Shown piece after piece: positions 12,830 through 25,559 of a DNA stretch of 64,000 bases. This stretch comes from Climacium dendroides (lineage: Eukaryota > Streptophyta > Bryopsida > Hypnales > Climaciaceae). The DNA lies in contig OX467084.1 in NCBI GenBank assembly GCA_950106755.1, positions 37,885,213-37,949,212 on the forward strand, in the 5' to 3' direction. A program made the position numbers and the translations under genes. The notes beneath the pieces are model-generated. The model saw only the letters and a list, made by a program, of their open reading frames with translations, made no database searches and had not been told where the DNA came from. Numbering within the stretch: the first letter of the stretch is position 1; each line of letters begins with the position of its first letter.

Positions 12830-13715
12830 AAATCATAGTTTGTATTAACCCTTAAATCATATACTATAATCTGTCTTGGCAAAAATACAAAAGTAATCAA
12901 TAATAAAAGACATTATAATTTTTCTCAAACAATAATTATTTAATAATAACTTCATATTAAACATTATATGTACTTCACTATAGTCAAAAATCTGGTAGAA
13001 GCTATTTTAATTTTGAATATACCAATGGCAACAATATAATTTATCATACATAAAAAGACAAATTTTATACTAAGAAATGTTTTGAATGGCAATCATAAAA
13101 TGATCTCTTTGTTCTTTATAAGTCAAAAAATCAAATGCAATACAAACATCTTCTATTTCCAAATTGATTTTTATTAAAAAGAAACCTAAACATGCCAAAA
13201 TATACTACACAATGTATTAATTTTGCACTTCTACTTCAATTGAAAAAATAAAGGATTATTTCTTTACGATATAAAACTTTAGATCCTTCTAAAGCCTCCT
13301 AATCGATGAGGTAATGATTGAAGAAAAAAAAACAATAATACACATTGAATCTATAAAGTTTGACCAAACATAATAAGATTTTGATTGTTGAATGGTAAAG
13401 ATTGATCAAGGAAGAAAAATTAAACATCTAATGTGCTTGTAAATTTTCATAAGCACAATTGCATGGCACTTTAATGTTACTTCACCTTCACCTTCAAATA
13501 GGTAAAGCCTAAAAGTTGACTATAATTGAATTCAATAATTTAACTAATAAATGACTAAGATATCATTTCATAATTGCTCAAAGGCAACTACACCTAAAAA
13601 CAAACTAAAGCATTTTATAAATGCTACAAAGGAATTACACCTAAAGGTGTCCAATTAAAGAGACAAAGAGATGTTTTGAAACAAGGCGATGAAACTATAG
13701 GTGGAAATTTAGCCA

Positions 13716-16700
13716 CTAATGAGGCCACACCTTTGAGCCTCGAGGGCTCCTTTTCCAATCACCAAGATTTTGCACATCATCCGAGTCTTTCCAATGGAAC
13801 TCCATCTGCCATGAATGAAATGATAGTCACAAGTTAAGAGCTTAAGAAACATGTGACAAATCACAAGTGTCTCCCACAAATAGAAATGCATAATTGTCAT
13901 ATCTCTATCCATATAACCTTCAGGTAAAATCTTATGTGTTATTCACATTGATTCAAAATTTGAAAACCAATCATCAATCTCAAAAGTCATTACTTCAATA
14001 TTTTTATAACCACATATCACAATTCCATACATAAGGAACAATGAGTCCCAATGTACTACTTTCAACACAAGTCTCATGTTCATTGTTTTTATAACCACAT
14101 ATCACAATTCCATACATAAGGAACAATGGGTCCCAATGTACTACTTTCAACACAAGTCTCATGTTCATTGTTTTTATAACCACATATCACAATTCCATAC
14201 ATAAGGAACAATGGGTCCCAATGTACTACTTTCAACACAAGTCTCATGTTCATTGGACACCATAATTTTCTGCATTTTCAAACCATTGCTCACTCTCTCC
14301 TCTCGACAATCAATAGACAATAGACTCAAACCTCTTCACTATGACCTCGAAAATGGCATTCCTACAAGCTATAGCACATTTATCAAACATTCATAATGAA
14401 GTGAAAAGATAGGGGCTACAGAAGATAAGACTAAAGAGGTTTCAGCGAAAAACAATGATCTCCTTGGACATCGAATAATAAGCTTAGTTACAACCAGATT
14501 AAATGATAAACACCCCTCAAAAATAATCGGAAACATTCTTTTGAGTTGAGCAAATCACAATCAACAAGAGACATTGCTCCGTACTGTCTGCGATCATAAG
14601 GCAATAAAATCATGAAAGAACAAACAGAAACTCCAGTCAAAATAAAGGAATGAACTTACTTGACCAACAATTACAGTGTCTCCTTCTTTCACTCCTTGTT
14701 CTCGCAGTGATCTATTGACGCCACTAGCAAGCAAAACGTGCTGGAACCGACGTACTGACTCGAAGTACCTGCAATACAAGAGGTCAGCAGAGGTCAGGAA
14801 CATTAAGTATGCTAACGTGATAGTATGTCTACTGTCACTTTTAGTGCCTATAATCTCCGGCTTTGAAATTGCATAAGCAATTCATGCAGAGAGATAAAAA
14901 CTAGATCTCCGCAGGATTGGCTCTAGTACCAAATGTCTCCAAAGCTTCCACAAATCTCGCAAAAATCACACTCCTACATATATCAAATACATGAAGCGAT
15001 ACAAATGGTATCCTCTACCTAAACAGAACCTAATTTTAAGTTCCAGTAGTCTCCACCAGCTGAAGACTACCCATAATAGACCCAGAATAAGCCAAAAGCT
15101 GTCCACCACGAACAAACAGAAAAAATACAAGAAGCTTTCACATGTAGACAAAAAGTATTACTTTGGAAAAAATGAATTCTCACGATTCTAAAAGCGGTAA
15201 TGATAGTCAAATTCATAGCAATTGATAGAAAAGGACTTACTCCCAGTTTGTCATTTGTGTGAACCGATCTAAACCAGCTCCTTTGACTTCCCATGTCCGA
15301 GTGTGCTTATCGTTTATGATCTGGTATTCCTCAATTGGTGCATCGCGTAATTTTTTGACAACTTCTCCTACTTGTAATGCATCCTCGGGGATCTCCTCTT
15401 CTGAAATTTAGATGAATTTCAGTTTACAAACCTCAAAATGCATATTTGCAGAAGGAACATATAAAAGAGAACAAGAGCATTGCCGACGAATCAACTGAAA
15501 CAAGTGACTAAAAACAGTCAGTCACTGCGTGTCGACCCCCTGACGCAGTAGGCACACTTAATTCCAACTCTAAATCTTGCCTTGTGCAACAAACATGGGC
15601 AAGGGAACAAATGATGAGAAAGGAATTCGCCAATTCGCAATAGAAATAGCATAGAGAACCCTCCGGACAACCCTATTCTAACATACTACAATATGCTAGG
15701 TTTCCTTCTCTGGGTCCTCTACAGTACAAACTAGCCGTGATATCAAATGTACCATACATTGACTACTCTATGAAGTAGGATCGACAGAAAAGACTGGCAG
15801 TAAATTTCAAATCAAGGAGATCAAACCTTCAAGAGTTGCCTTTTTCTGGCTCTGCAGAAGTTCAAAGGCAGCCCAAACCACTGGCATAGTTCCCTGTTGT
15901 GTAGCAGCACTCATGCAGAAGGCCTTTACCCCTTTCTTTTCTAAGGCCTCTTGAAACGATGGCCATTGATCGGCTGCCTCCTGCGTATCCATTTTGTTGA
16001 AAGCAACGACAAACGGTTTCTCAGACAACTCAGGATTGAATAATTGTAGCTCCAGCCGTACTGCTTCGTACTCCTCAACAGCTTGTGCACACGTGCCGTC
16101 CACAACTTGGACCTGTAACCATTGCATTCAAAATTCATGAATGTATTGCTAAAAGTATCACCATGTGGTCAGCGACATCTAGACTCCTATCCTCTTCACC
16201 ACCTGTTTCTCAAGACAAAGCTCCACGAGTTCAATTTCCAAAGCAACTTACAAGCACACTGCAGCGTTCCGTATGGCGCAAGAATTCATGCCCCAAGCCG
16301 ATACCCTGATGAGCACCTTCCATAAGCCCAGGCAGATCAGCAACGACCATGGACGCATCATAGCCAATGGGCACAACCCCCAAGTTTGGCAACAACGTTG
16401 TGAAAGGGTAGTTGGCAACTTCAGGCCGTGCAGCACTAATTGCACTCAGAAGTGTGCTCTTCCCAGCGTTCGGCACACCCACAATACCCACATCGGCCAC
16501 TAACTTCAGCTCCAACTCTATCCACCTGCATGAAAGCATAATTCAGATAAAGCAAAATTATACCCCTTCCGTCCAAAAATAAGTGCCCTAATTGGACCTC
16601 ATATCTTTCAAGGCTGTTTCAAGACATGTGGAGACTTTCTTCAGTCCAATTTAGTTTAGGTTGCAAATGAACACACGCAATGTTCTTCATTGATTCTGGT

Positions 16701-18870
16701 GACATAAAGTTTGAACCCTTCTGAAATTTTTATTTTCACAATGTGTTCAATGAAGTTGGTATCACACGTTTTCGCCAACATTGCTGACACTCGAACGGAA
16801 GGAGTTACATTACTAGAAGCAGAGCTGAACATTCCACGTGTTGGTCAAGTAAACACAAAAAATTGAACAAGAAAAAGCTCCCATGTCCTTTCTGCAATAT
16901 GATCAATCGAATTAGGCATTCTAAAACCATGAAATCTCAGTCCTTTGATGGTTAAGATACCAGCAGAAAATAATTCAATATTCACGAAAGCTACTTTGCG
17001 AATTAAAGTGTGTTCGGTTAGGAAACAGGCCTCTGTATAATTTTCGCAATATGATCAATCGAATTGGTCACTTTAAACCATGAAATCTCGGTGCTTTAGG
17101 GTTAAGAAACATGCAGAAACGTGTTCAAAATTCTTCAAAGCAACATTACGAATGAAAGTGTGTTATCAGCATTTCCGCTCCCACTTCACCGAATTGGTCA
17201 CTTCAATGAAATCTCGGTGCTTTAATCGTTATGAAAATTGTTCAATATTCACCAAAGCAACAATTACGAATGAAAGAGTGTTCGGAAGTCACTCACATTT
17301 CCGCTCCCACTTCCCCATACTCCGCCAACTGCGGCGCCTTATTCCTTCCCGTCTTAAACGCACAATTCCCCCTCCCTCCTCTTCCTCCCGGCAGCAGCAA
17401 CTCCTTCTGCCCTGGCTTCGTCAGCTCCATCAGCACTTGCCCTCCTCCTCCCACCTCCTGCCCTTCCGACGCTCTCACCACCGTCCCCACAGGCACCCTC
17501 ACCACACACTCCACCCCATTCGCCCCTTCTCGACTGGAGCCTTTCCCATGCGCCCCTCGACTGGCTCGGAAGTGCACCTGTCTGCGAAATGGGAGGAGGG
17601 AGTTCATAGCTGTGTCGGCTTGAAGAAAAACATCGCCACCATTGCCGCCACTCCCACCAGACGGACCACCGAAGGGGACGAACTTCTCACGTCGGAAGGC
17701 CACCACGCCATTGCCACCGTCGCCGGCTTTAACATAAACCTTCGCACGGTCAAAGCAACGCATTACTGCTGGGACGCCACGCTTCTCTTTATCTGTAAGC
17801 TCTTCAATGTCTTCAAATTCTTCCATTTCCATCCCTCTACGCTTGGGGGCGCCTCCTTCGACCCATATACTCTCCATCTCTTCGTCATCCTCTGGTTTGA
17901 AATGCCTGATCGGAGTGGATTCAGTGGTTAGGGATTTGTTGTAGACGGCCATTAGGGAATCCTCAGCTTCGTATCCCTCAATGGCAGTGCCGAATTTGAT
18001 GTTTGTCCTGGCATCTGGTCTGATGTCGTCATCAACATCCTCGTCCTCCTCCCGTACTCGGTGCTCCCTCATTTCTTCCCTGTCGCTTAACCTATCAGCA
18101 GCTACCATAACAGAATCTAAAGTATCGTCCTGCCATAAAAAATTGCGAGAACGTCATTTCACAAAACAAGACGACATTATGACACTCATTAGAATCCCTC
18201 TGCTGCACTCAAGAATCCAAAGTCATCATTACAATTCTAATCCTAGGAATGTTGACCTTAATTTTGCACGTTAACTTCTAATCTTCCCATTAATAACATA
18301 GCAAAAAGCCAACAGAACCTGTACGGGAATACAAGAATGCGTCATAAAGTTCAAATTGAGAAACCTTGAGCATTTTAGCTCAGAACACGATGCTGCTCCC
18401 AATTCTCAAACTGAAGAGAGCGCACACTTACAAGCGTTAAAGAATGTCACAAAAAACACCCTAAATTGCGAGAGATTCAATCCAGGAAATTCAAAAGCCA
18501 CCTGCGTTCGTACCTCCCCTCCTTTCTTCCAATCTTTCAATCTCGCACCACTCTCCAGAAAAGCCGAGTACTCTTCTCTCGGTTCCAGCGCAACCACAGA
18601 AACCGCCCCTCCATAATTAAAATCCTCACTACCGGTACTCTCCTCCTCGTTCTTCACGACTTTCTTTCCAACTCTGCGGGGCGGGTTTCCTTTGATACTC
18701 CTGCTGCCCTCTCTTTTCACTCCAGCTCGAGTAGAAGAAGAGGAGGAAGAAGAAGAAGGAGTAGCAGCACAGCGCCATTGAGACGAATTGGAAACATTGA
18801 GAGGGCGAGAAGAGGCAGGGATGAATAGGGGAGAGATCAAATCGTGATAGCAAGCGTAGAGAGCCTCCAT
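13716..18870 (-). CDS. OBGC: Chloroplast Obg GTPase (ObgC/CPSAR1 type)
   Basis: Seven exons on the minus strand: 18870-18514, 18129-17297, 16525-16252, 16112-15827, 15400-15241, 14768-14660, 13805-13716. All junctions are GT-AG with matching phases, giving 702 aa (Arabidopsis ObgC is about 680). Residues 1 to about 240 are a Ser-rich N-terminus, likely with a plastid transit peptide, and an acidic linker. The glycine-rich Obg fold starts near 244 ([20 protein letters not shown]) and runs to about 397. The G domain shows G1 GVPNAGKST (413-421), YPFTTL near 436, G3 DLPG (460-463), G4 NKMD (527-530) and G5 SA (556-557). The C-terminal OCT domain includes [12 protein letters not shown] and [12 protein letters not shown]. 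The last exon, far downstream, restores the family ending [10 protein letters not shown]. In plants ObgC binds GTP and acts in plastid ribosome and thylakoid biogenesis. Introns 2 and 6 carry repeats. Confidence 0.96.
14001..14255. repeat. 85-bp tandem triplication in the last ObgC intron
   Basis: Three head-to-tail copies (14001, 14086, 14171) start TTTTTATAACCACATATCAC and are almost identical; copy 1 has ATGAGTCCC where the others have ATGGGTCCC. They lie inside the 854-bp intron between ObgC exons 6 and 7. Near-identity indicates recent duplication. Confidence 0.95.
16563..16805. mobile_element. Stowaway-like (Tc1/mariner) MITE in ObgC intron 2
   Basis: The left end CCCCTTCCGTCCAAAAATAA and the right end, read on the other strand as ACTCCTTCCGTTCGAGTGTC, resemble the classic plant Stowaway terminus CTCCCTCCGTTCCAAAATAA. 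The element is flanked by TA on both sides (16561-16562 and 16806-16807), the expected target duplication. It is 243 bp long with no coding capacity. Confidence 0.8.
16893..17290. repeat. Decayed tandem triplication in ObgC intron 2
   Basis: Three diverged units contain, in order, AATCGAATT, ATGAAATCTCGGTGCTTT and ACGAATGAAAGTGTGTT. Anchors lie near 16903, 17055 and 17187, so the periods are about 152 and 132 bp. The second unit also carries CATTTCCGCTCCCACTTC at 17170-17187, a copy of the true end of exon 2 at 17296-17313, 126 bp away. The array abuts and partly copies the exon. Confidence 0.8.
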
Positions 18871-19059
18871 TGTTGTGTCTGTGAAGGCGAGCTCGGGAGT
18901 TCTAGCGCAACCACCATCCCAATACCTCCACTAAACCCTGCATTGCAAGGGGAGGAAGGCAGCATGCGAGACGACGGGTTGTCTGTGGATAATGTTCGGG
19001 GGGAGGTGTGCCGAAGGTCGGTACGTGCACACCAAGGAGAAGGGGAACATCTAACCCCT
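18871..19059. promoter_or_regulatory. ObgC upstream region
   Basis: Short unique sequence between the ObgC start codon and a MITE that begins about 190 bases upstream. It presumably holds the core promoter and 5' leader. No clear TATA box was recognised. Confidence 0.4.
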
Positions 19060-19322
19060 AAAAGCGATCATGGCAAAGGGGTACATTTTGCTTTCTTCAA
19101 TGTACCTCCGGTGTACATTTCAAGAGGTGGGCGCTTTTTGCATTTCAACTTCAAAAATTCATAACAATTCCATGAAGGTCCAAAACATATGAAATGACTT
19201 GGGTTAGATGTCAATTCCATTTTTCTTCCTACGACAATTTTCTGAAAATCATCTCAAGAAATTTAGCTTCCCTCAAAAGGCAATCAACTCTTAAATGGTC
19301 ACTTTAAGAGTAGACTACCTTA
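19060..19322. mobile_element. MITE of the CTACCTTA-ended family upstream of ObgC
   Basis: The segment contains GTACATTT blocks, then AACTTCAAAAATTCATAAC, GAAATGACTTGGGTTAGATG, TTTTTCTTCCTAC and the end TGGTCACTTTAAGAGTAGACTACCTTA. This is the same order as the complete element at 57514-57810 read on the other strand. The outer left end is uncertain by some tens of bases. Confidence 0.65.
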
Positions 19323-22300
19323 ACTTTAGAAAGATGGACTAGTTACCGTGGATTGAGCCATGCCTTGGAGCCTAAAACCGTGAATTGGAATGATGCCAAA
19401 TTTGCAGATAGTAAGAGCATGGTTGTGGAGGGGGTGAGAGAATTGGTGAGGTAGGCAACATTGTTGTTGGGAAAATATCAATAGGAGTAGTCATATCTTC
19501 TCCTAAATTTTTATGAAAAAAAAAAAAGCAAAGTTGAAAAGAGAAAAGAGGATTCAATTAGGAACCACAAATCATGAAGAAGATGTGACACTCCTTTTTT
19601 CTATCTAGGAAATGAGAATGGAGAATTGGAAAACAACATTTGATGCAAAACGCAAGATGAAGGTGTAGGATGAAGGCGCAGAATGCATAGGTGCTATGGA
19701 ACATAGGATGAAGCCAAAGAACTTGGGTATCAACATAAAATGTTACCATAAAATCAACAAGTAGGAGCATAAGAAAATATACTTAAATGAAAAAAAATTC
19801 AAGCCTATTATTCACTTCTAGAGCAAAATAATGGACATATAGAAGACTTCACAAAACAATAATATTTTGACAACAAAAAGTTAATGGGGAACCCCAACGT
19901 CCCCGTTCTTTGAAGAATGGGCGTGCAGTAGAGAAGGTGTAACTACCCCTAATGGCTATGCTCATGATAAGGGAAATTGTTGCAATGAGAGTAAGGATTT
20001 TTTGAAATTGGGGGGTTTTCAAAATTGAGAATGAGGGCATTGTAGAGGCAAATATAGCTTTGCAATAGGATGTTTTCACAAGTATTCTTCATGACATACC
20101 CAAGAATGAAGAATACTCAAAAATCTTACATTGTTGGAATGTGTAGTAGCCTTTAAAGCAATTGTGCTTGAGCAAAGAAATGTTTACTACTTCCATGGTT
20201 GCATTTGGTAAATACACAAGTTTGAACATTGACCGATTCCTTGCTCAAGCGTGGCAAATTTCCAAGGTAACTTTCAATAAACAATCCTTTGATGTAATCT
20301 TCTTGCCATTTTTTGGCACCATAAACATCTATGAGATTGTGCTCCAAGGGAACCACATGAAAGATGCACCATGAAGGAGTGGGAGGTGGAGGTTGTAGAT
20401 TCAAATACTCTTTGTCTTGCAGCATGGCATTTTGGAGGATGAATTCAAGTTTGTAATGTAAAATACTAGTGTGGTTTGGAATTTGCTTGAGGATGTAGTT
20501 TCTTTCTTTGTTGTTTTGCCAATTAGTGATGGGAATGTATTTTTTAACCTAGCAATAGCCACCACCTTCACTTATAGTCACAATTTGGCCCATGATTAGA
20601 ATTGTGATGGAAATACAACAAGTCCTTCAACTTAGAGCTGCCATTAGAAAAAAATTGACTTCTACAAAAGGCCATTAAGGTTTTGTTTTTTAGTATGCTG
20701 CAGTGCAAGTACAGGAAAATTTTGAAAAAAAATATTTAAAAATTAAAAAAACTTGATGTGGCGCTAATGTAGCACCAATAGTGCCACATCAACTGCTATC
20801 ATTAAAAAATAATAATAAATAATAAATAGTTTCATTTCCTCTGTAATTGCACTAAGGAGGTTCAAAACTCACAACCTTTTGGAGGCTTGAAATTTTTTGT
20901 AATGCATTCATTGTAACCATCTTTCTTCTCATGTTGAAAAGAATTGTTGATGACATGTCAAGCTGCCCATGAGGTGGTTGTGCTTGCATGAAACTTTATG
21001 CTTGGCCAAATTTTTTTCTTCTTTGATTTTTGTGATTGTGATTGGACACAACTATCCCACTATTGTGGCTAAAAATCAAATCATTTCTCTCTAAGCATCT
21101 TTCCACACATTAAAATCCAAACCTCATCTATGAGATAGAAAAGTAATCAGCTCTATTCTCCAAGACCTCTAGTGAGTGCCCCCCAAAATAGATGAAAAAT
21201 ATTTTTTTCTATAATCCACAAGACCTCACAAAATCATCCATCAACAAAAAAAATTACCTCCAAAAATAGAGTTTGGTCATCATCAAAAGAAAGGTACTAT
21301 TATGTGAGCCTAGAAGCATAAGCACATGAGCCTAAAAGATTGCATAATATGTTATAGATGTTTATATTATAAAAACCTTTCATGATTATAGTATAACAAT
21401 GATATAGTTATCTATATTATAAGTGTTTATATTATAAGCACCTTCAATGGTTTTTGTATATGGACTTATATATATGCTCAAAGCTCATTTGTTGGCATTT
21501 TCATGCTTACATATTAGCACCGTTGATTGTGGAAATCAATCTTTTTGGTACATTTGTAAGTTGTTTGCTTAGAAAACTTAGCCCCCAAACACCCAAGGAA
21601 CCAAAAGTGTCCTTTTATAGTTTAGAAGTCCAATTTTGAAATGTTGTAACTTTTGCATCCAATGTCTGATCAATCCAAGATGTATTGATTTTTTGGAAGC
21701 TATTCAAATTTCATGGATTCACTTTGAGTTCACCAAATTTCATTTCGATGGTTGCAACTTTGAAGGCTTGTATCTAAAATTTGTTAGATTATGTTTCCCT
21801 TTAAGTCTTCTTATTGTGAAAATTTTCATGTCAATTTAAGTAGTTTTGATTGTTTGGGAGCAACATGAAGTTCTAAATCCAAACATTTTTGGATTACAAT
21901 GAACTTCAATGACTTGTTTTTTCTTCATATACAATTTGTTTTCAATAATCATTTGAGATAAAGTTGCACATACTAGTTTAGTTTATATAATTAAATTTTA
22001 TATCAATCCAAGAAATTATGAGTGTCTAAAATGTAAGATTATATACTACAAGATTGTGCAATTGAGATTTTTATACCTTAGTGATATTTAGACCTATAAC
22101 ACTTCAAAAGAAACGATATTTCTAAACTCAAAAAGGCCTTAGGCATTTAGGATTTAAAAGCACACATTGGAATTCAAACTACTCTAGCAAGATCTCCCCT
22201 TTTCTTGCAAAATTCCAAGGATTAATATTTGCATTTCTATCTTATATAGAAGGATTCTTCAGTGTCATCTATCAAACACTAAGTGTTTCTGGCGTTTGTC

Positions 22301-24516
22301 TAAAGTTAAGGTATCCACACCTAAAACAAACATTTGGAGAGTGGCACAGATAAACATTTCATTTCAAATACAAAAAAAATAGTATATCAACAACAACCAA
22401 CAATTTGTCAAGGGTAGAATAAAAGAATCAAACCAAGCTAGCTAACCAATCCAAAACAGAGGCTTAAACTCCCACTTGACACTCAATACTTCCTTGGAAT
22501 AAGGTAGAAATATCTATTCCCATTCATTTAAGTTGGTGTACATATAGATGGAGTCCAAATCACAATTAATTAGAAGTTATTTTTTATTTGTAGAAAATTA
22601 TAAATCAATAATATTCAAAAAAAATAAAATGTAGAGAATTTTGTATTTTTATGAATTTCCAAAGTTAAGATTGTAAGAAACTTTAAAGAGTTCAATAGGT
22701 ATATATTTGTAACACCTCAAAAAAGACCCCAAACTATTCACTAAAATCCTATTATTTTACAACTATGAAGCACCATTTGTAATGTAGAATCACCTACCAT
22801 TGATAGTTCATAGGGTCACCTACTATTGATAATAGACTATCCTTAATGGGACATCTTTTTAGTACAAATGCTTCATATATTGATTTCTTCAAATAACCTC
22901 TGATAATGTGCTAGTATTTTACTGATAAATATTAGTAAGTACAATATATGATCTAGTTGTATGCATACAATCAATAGGTTTGAAATTCATTATCAAATTA
23001 GTCCTTTTAATAAATAAAATTTATAACAAATTTATACCATTTTGTGAATTTAGATTATTATACATAAAGGGTCAATAGTAGATGTGAAGGTATGCTAAAT
23101 AAGCTCAATCAATTACTATGTCCTATACAAATAATGCTAACAAGTATAAATTTTGGAATTATGCAAATTTGTAAAGAGCAATATTTACTACTAGGGTAGT
23201 CAAAAATAAATTCAATATAAAATGGTCTACGTAACTCTTGTGCTAACTTGAATACTATGATTTACATCCAACATAATGTTCATATAAATTCATTCAAAAG
23301 TTCACTTTAATTAGATCACATTCATCCCAAATTATCCGAATTGGTGTTTGGGGGCTTGCACTATTCAAATTCTTACACTAATTGAATTATATTGTATAGA
23401 ATAAATTCCTTGTAAATTCCTTTAAATTATTGCCAATTTCTACACTAAATCTTTAGGATCCATTGATCCAAAGATAATCAAACTTAAAGGACTTAAGTTC
23501 AGTTCAATAGAAATTGTTAAAAATTGTCTCTAGTTTGGGATAGTGAAAACAAAACATTTTTTTCAAAATCTATCTATGTAAAATTGTACTTCATCGTGTG
23601 AATTATTTGGAGAAACCTTGAAAGATTTTAGTGATTGAAGGTAGAAAAAACAAATCTAGATATGATCAATAGATTGTAACTCTTCTTCAAATAAGATTTT
23701 TGTACTATACACATTTTATTTACATTTGCATCCCATATCAAGTTATTAATTGCATACCTCTAAAACTTAAAAGAAGATGAGAAGTTTTACACATGATGCT
23801 AAAAGTTATTGGCTATATTCATCATGATAATATATCTTTTGAACTAGGCAACCAATCCAGGGAAAACATTATACTCTTCCAAAAGGAGTAAATGTGCACA
23901 TCTTGTGACAAAACTTTGAAAACATATGTATGAAATTGACTTTGTAGAAGTCTATTTGAATTTTCAATTGTCCATTCAACAAACATTTAGTTCTTTGTAA
24001 ATTGAAATACAAATAGTTAGGATTTTATAATAAAGGTTGTTTTGAAGTGCTATTAATATGATGTCAAACCACCAATGTAAAACATTTCCAACTTTTTAAG
24101 TGGTGCAAATTAGTGTTGGGTGTGGGTCAAATTTACAGCATACCAACCGGGTACTATTTTAGAATTTTAGAGGATATGAGTCACAAAGAGGGTATTGGGA
24201 TTGAAAATGATTTCGATAGACATATATTGCTATCAGTATGAATATGAATTCTATAATTCCATCAATGTATTGGTATGATGTTGACCTCTAATATATGCAT
24301 ACCATTTTGTTATGCATAATGGTATGACTCAATGATTCTAAAGAAAATAAAATGAATAAAATTGAAATGGAGTTGAACTTTGTCCTTTGCATTGTTCACA
24401 AAACACTAAATAGAAAGTAAGTATCAATATAAAGCAATCTAAAAATAGAATAGTCTATGGAATTAGAACCACTATTTGAAGATTCAAATGTCATGTACTA
24501 GTGAATACATATCATT
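19323..24516. other. Gene desert with degenerate repeats
   Basis: No supported gene. The content is AT-rich repeat debris. It includes a small hairpin around 20757-20790 (GATGTGGC...GCCACATC) and a partial copy near 22150-22300 of the family whose best copies are at 33645-34220 (phrases CAAACTACT, CTCCCCTTTTCTTGCAAAATTCC). A TATAACATAGG-like cluster lies near 21330-21450, and a relative of the 10706 repeat near 23331. Confidence 0.55.
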
Positions 24517-24524
24517 AATCTTAG

Positions 24525-25551
24525 CAATGAACGGGGAGTACCGGCATTTAGTTACAACCTAGCCGGTTGATTTTGAGAATTTCCAATTGAGATAGAAAAG
24601 TTTCGGCAAAGGTTCCAGATGAAAAAAAATATTTTTGGAAATGGACCGATTAGGAAAATAAAATGTCGGCTTTTTGCTGTCCACCCTAGGAGCATTTTGG
24701 AAAATTACCAATTTAAAATACATGAATCCGATTTTTAGCCGGCCAGGATTATACTTTGTAGGAAATTTTTTATATAGTAAACTAGGTACTACCTCTAAGA
24801 CTCTAAGAGTGTAAGACAATAACTTAGTAAATCAATAATCTTTTCATTTTTTTCATTTTTTTTCATTATTATAAAAAATAATAATTTTTTTCATCATTAT
24901 TTTTTGTGTTTTGTATTCATTTGTTGCCTTGTTTGTTGCCTTGTAAATGGTAAATGATTTGTATTCATTTGTTGCCTTATATGTTGCCTTATAAATGATA
25001 AATGATTTTTATTCATTTGTTACCTTGTAAATGGTGACTTGTTTGATGTTATTTGATTCTTGTGAATGGTGGCTTGTTCTCACTCCTCTCCCTATTTTTT
25101 AAAATCATCATGTTTTGATTCTTGTAAATGTGAATGTTGTGGGCATGTTGTACTAACCAACCTCCTAAAAATGCATTGCCCCTCTTCTAAATTGGTGCAT
25201 TTTTGGAAGGCTGAATCCCTGGCCCTAAGTTAGTAGGGGCAATGCCAAGTTCAAATTCTGCCAGGGATAATGCTTATGAACCCATTTTAAGCAAAACAAA
25301 GCCACTTCAAGAATGAAGAAGAAAACCCCCCAAAATTACAACCTGACAGATTTTGACTTTCAAGGATAATTTCCGTTTGGAATTGGACAATGGCGGCAAT
25401 GCTACCGGGAAAAAAATATCTTAGGAAATTGACCAGCCAATTTTGGAACCTCCCGGCACACTTTTAGCCAATTTTTTTGAATAACCGGGGTAGGTGGTGA
25501 AAAGTCTGACAGAAATTGACCGTTTGGCCCACAGAACTCCCCGGACACTGA
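24525..25551. mobile_element. hAT-like non-autonomous element
   Basis: The left terminus is CAATGAACGGGGAGT; the right terminus read on the other strand is CAGTGTCCGGGGAGT, a 15-base inverted repeat with few mismatches. The flanks AATCTTAG (24517-24524) and ACTCTTAG (25552-25559) match in 7 of 8 bases, as expected for an 8-bp hAT target duplication. The element is 1027 bp with no transposase, and carries a 48-bp tandem array (24913-25056). Several CCGG-rich blocks near both ends look like subterminal repeats. Confidence 0.75.
24913..25056. repeat. 48-bp tandem array inside the hAT-like element
   Basis: Units starting at 24913, 24961 and about 25009 read GTATTCATTTGTTGCCTT followed by a second GTTGCCTT and AAATGATAAATGATTT. 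The third unit is incomplete and decayed. Confidence 0.85.
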
Positions 25552-25559
25552 CTCTTAGT

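Noticed and set aside
13709..13912. A 67-codon minus-strand frame as its own gene
   Set aside because: The last ObgC exon (13805-13716) occupies this place in a different frame, with a CAG acceptor and the family ending MEFHWKDS.
17080..17931. A 283-codon open frame on the plus strand
   Set aside because: It runs antisense over ObgC exon 2 and part of intron 2. The reverse strand carries the conserved Obg fold, and the antisense translation is low-complexity and unlike any family.
25195..25270. A tRNA gene or SINE (B-box-like GTTCAAATTCTG)
   Set aside because: No A box at the right distance and no cloverleaf pairing; it lies inside the hAT-like element.
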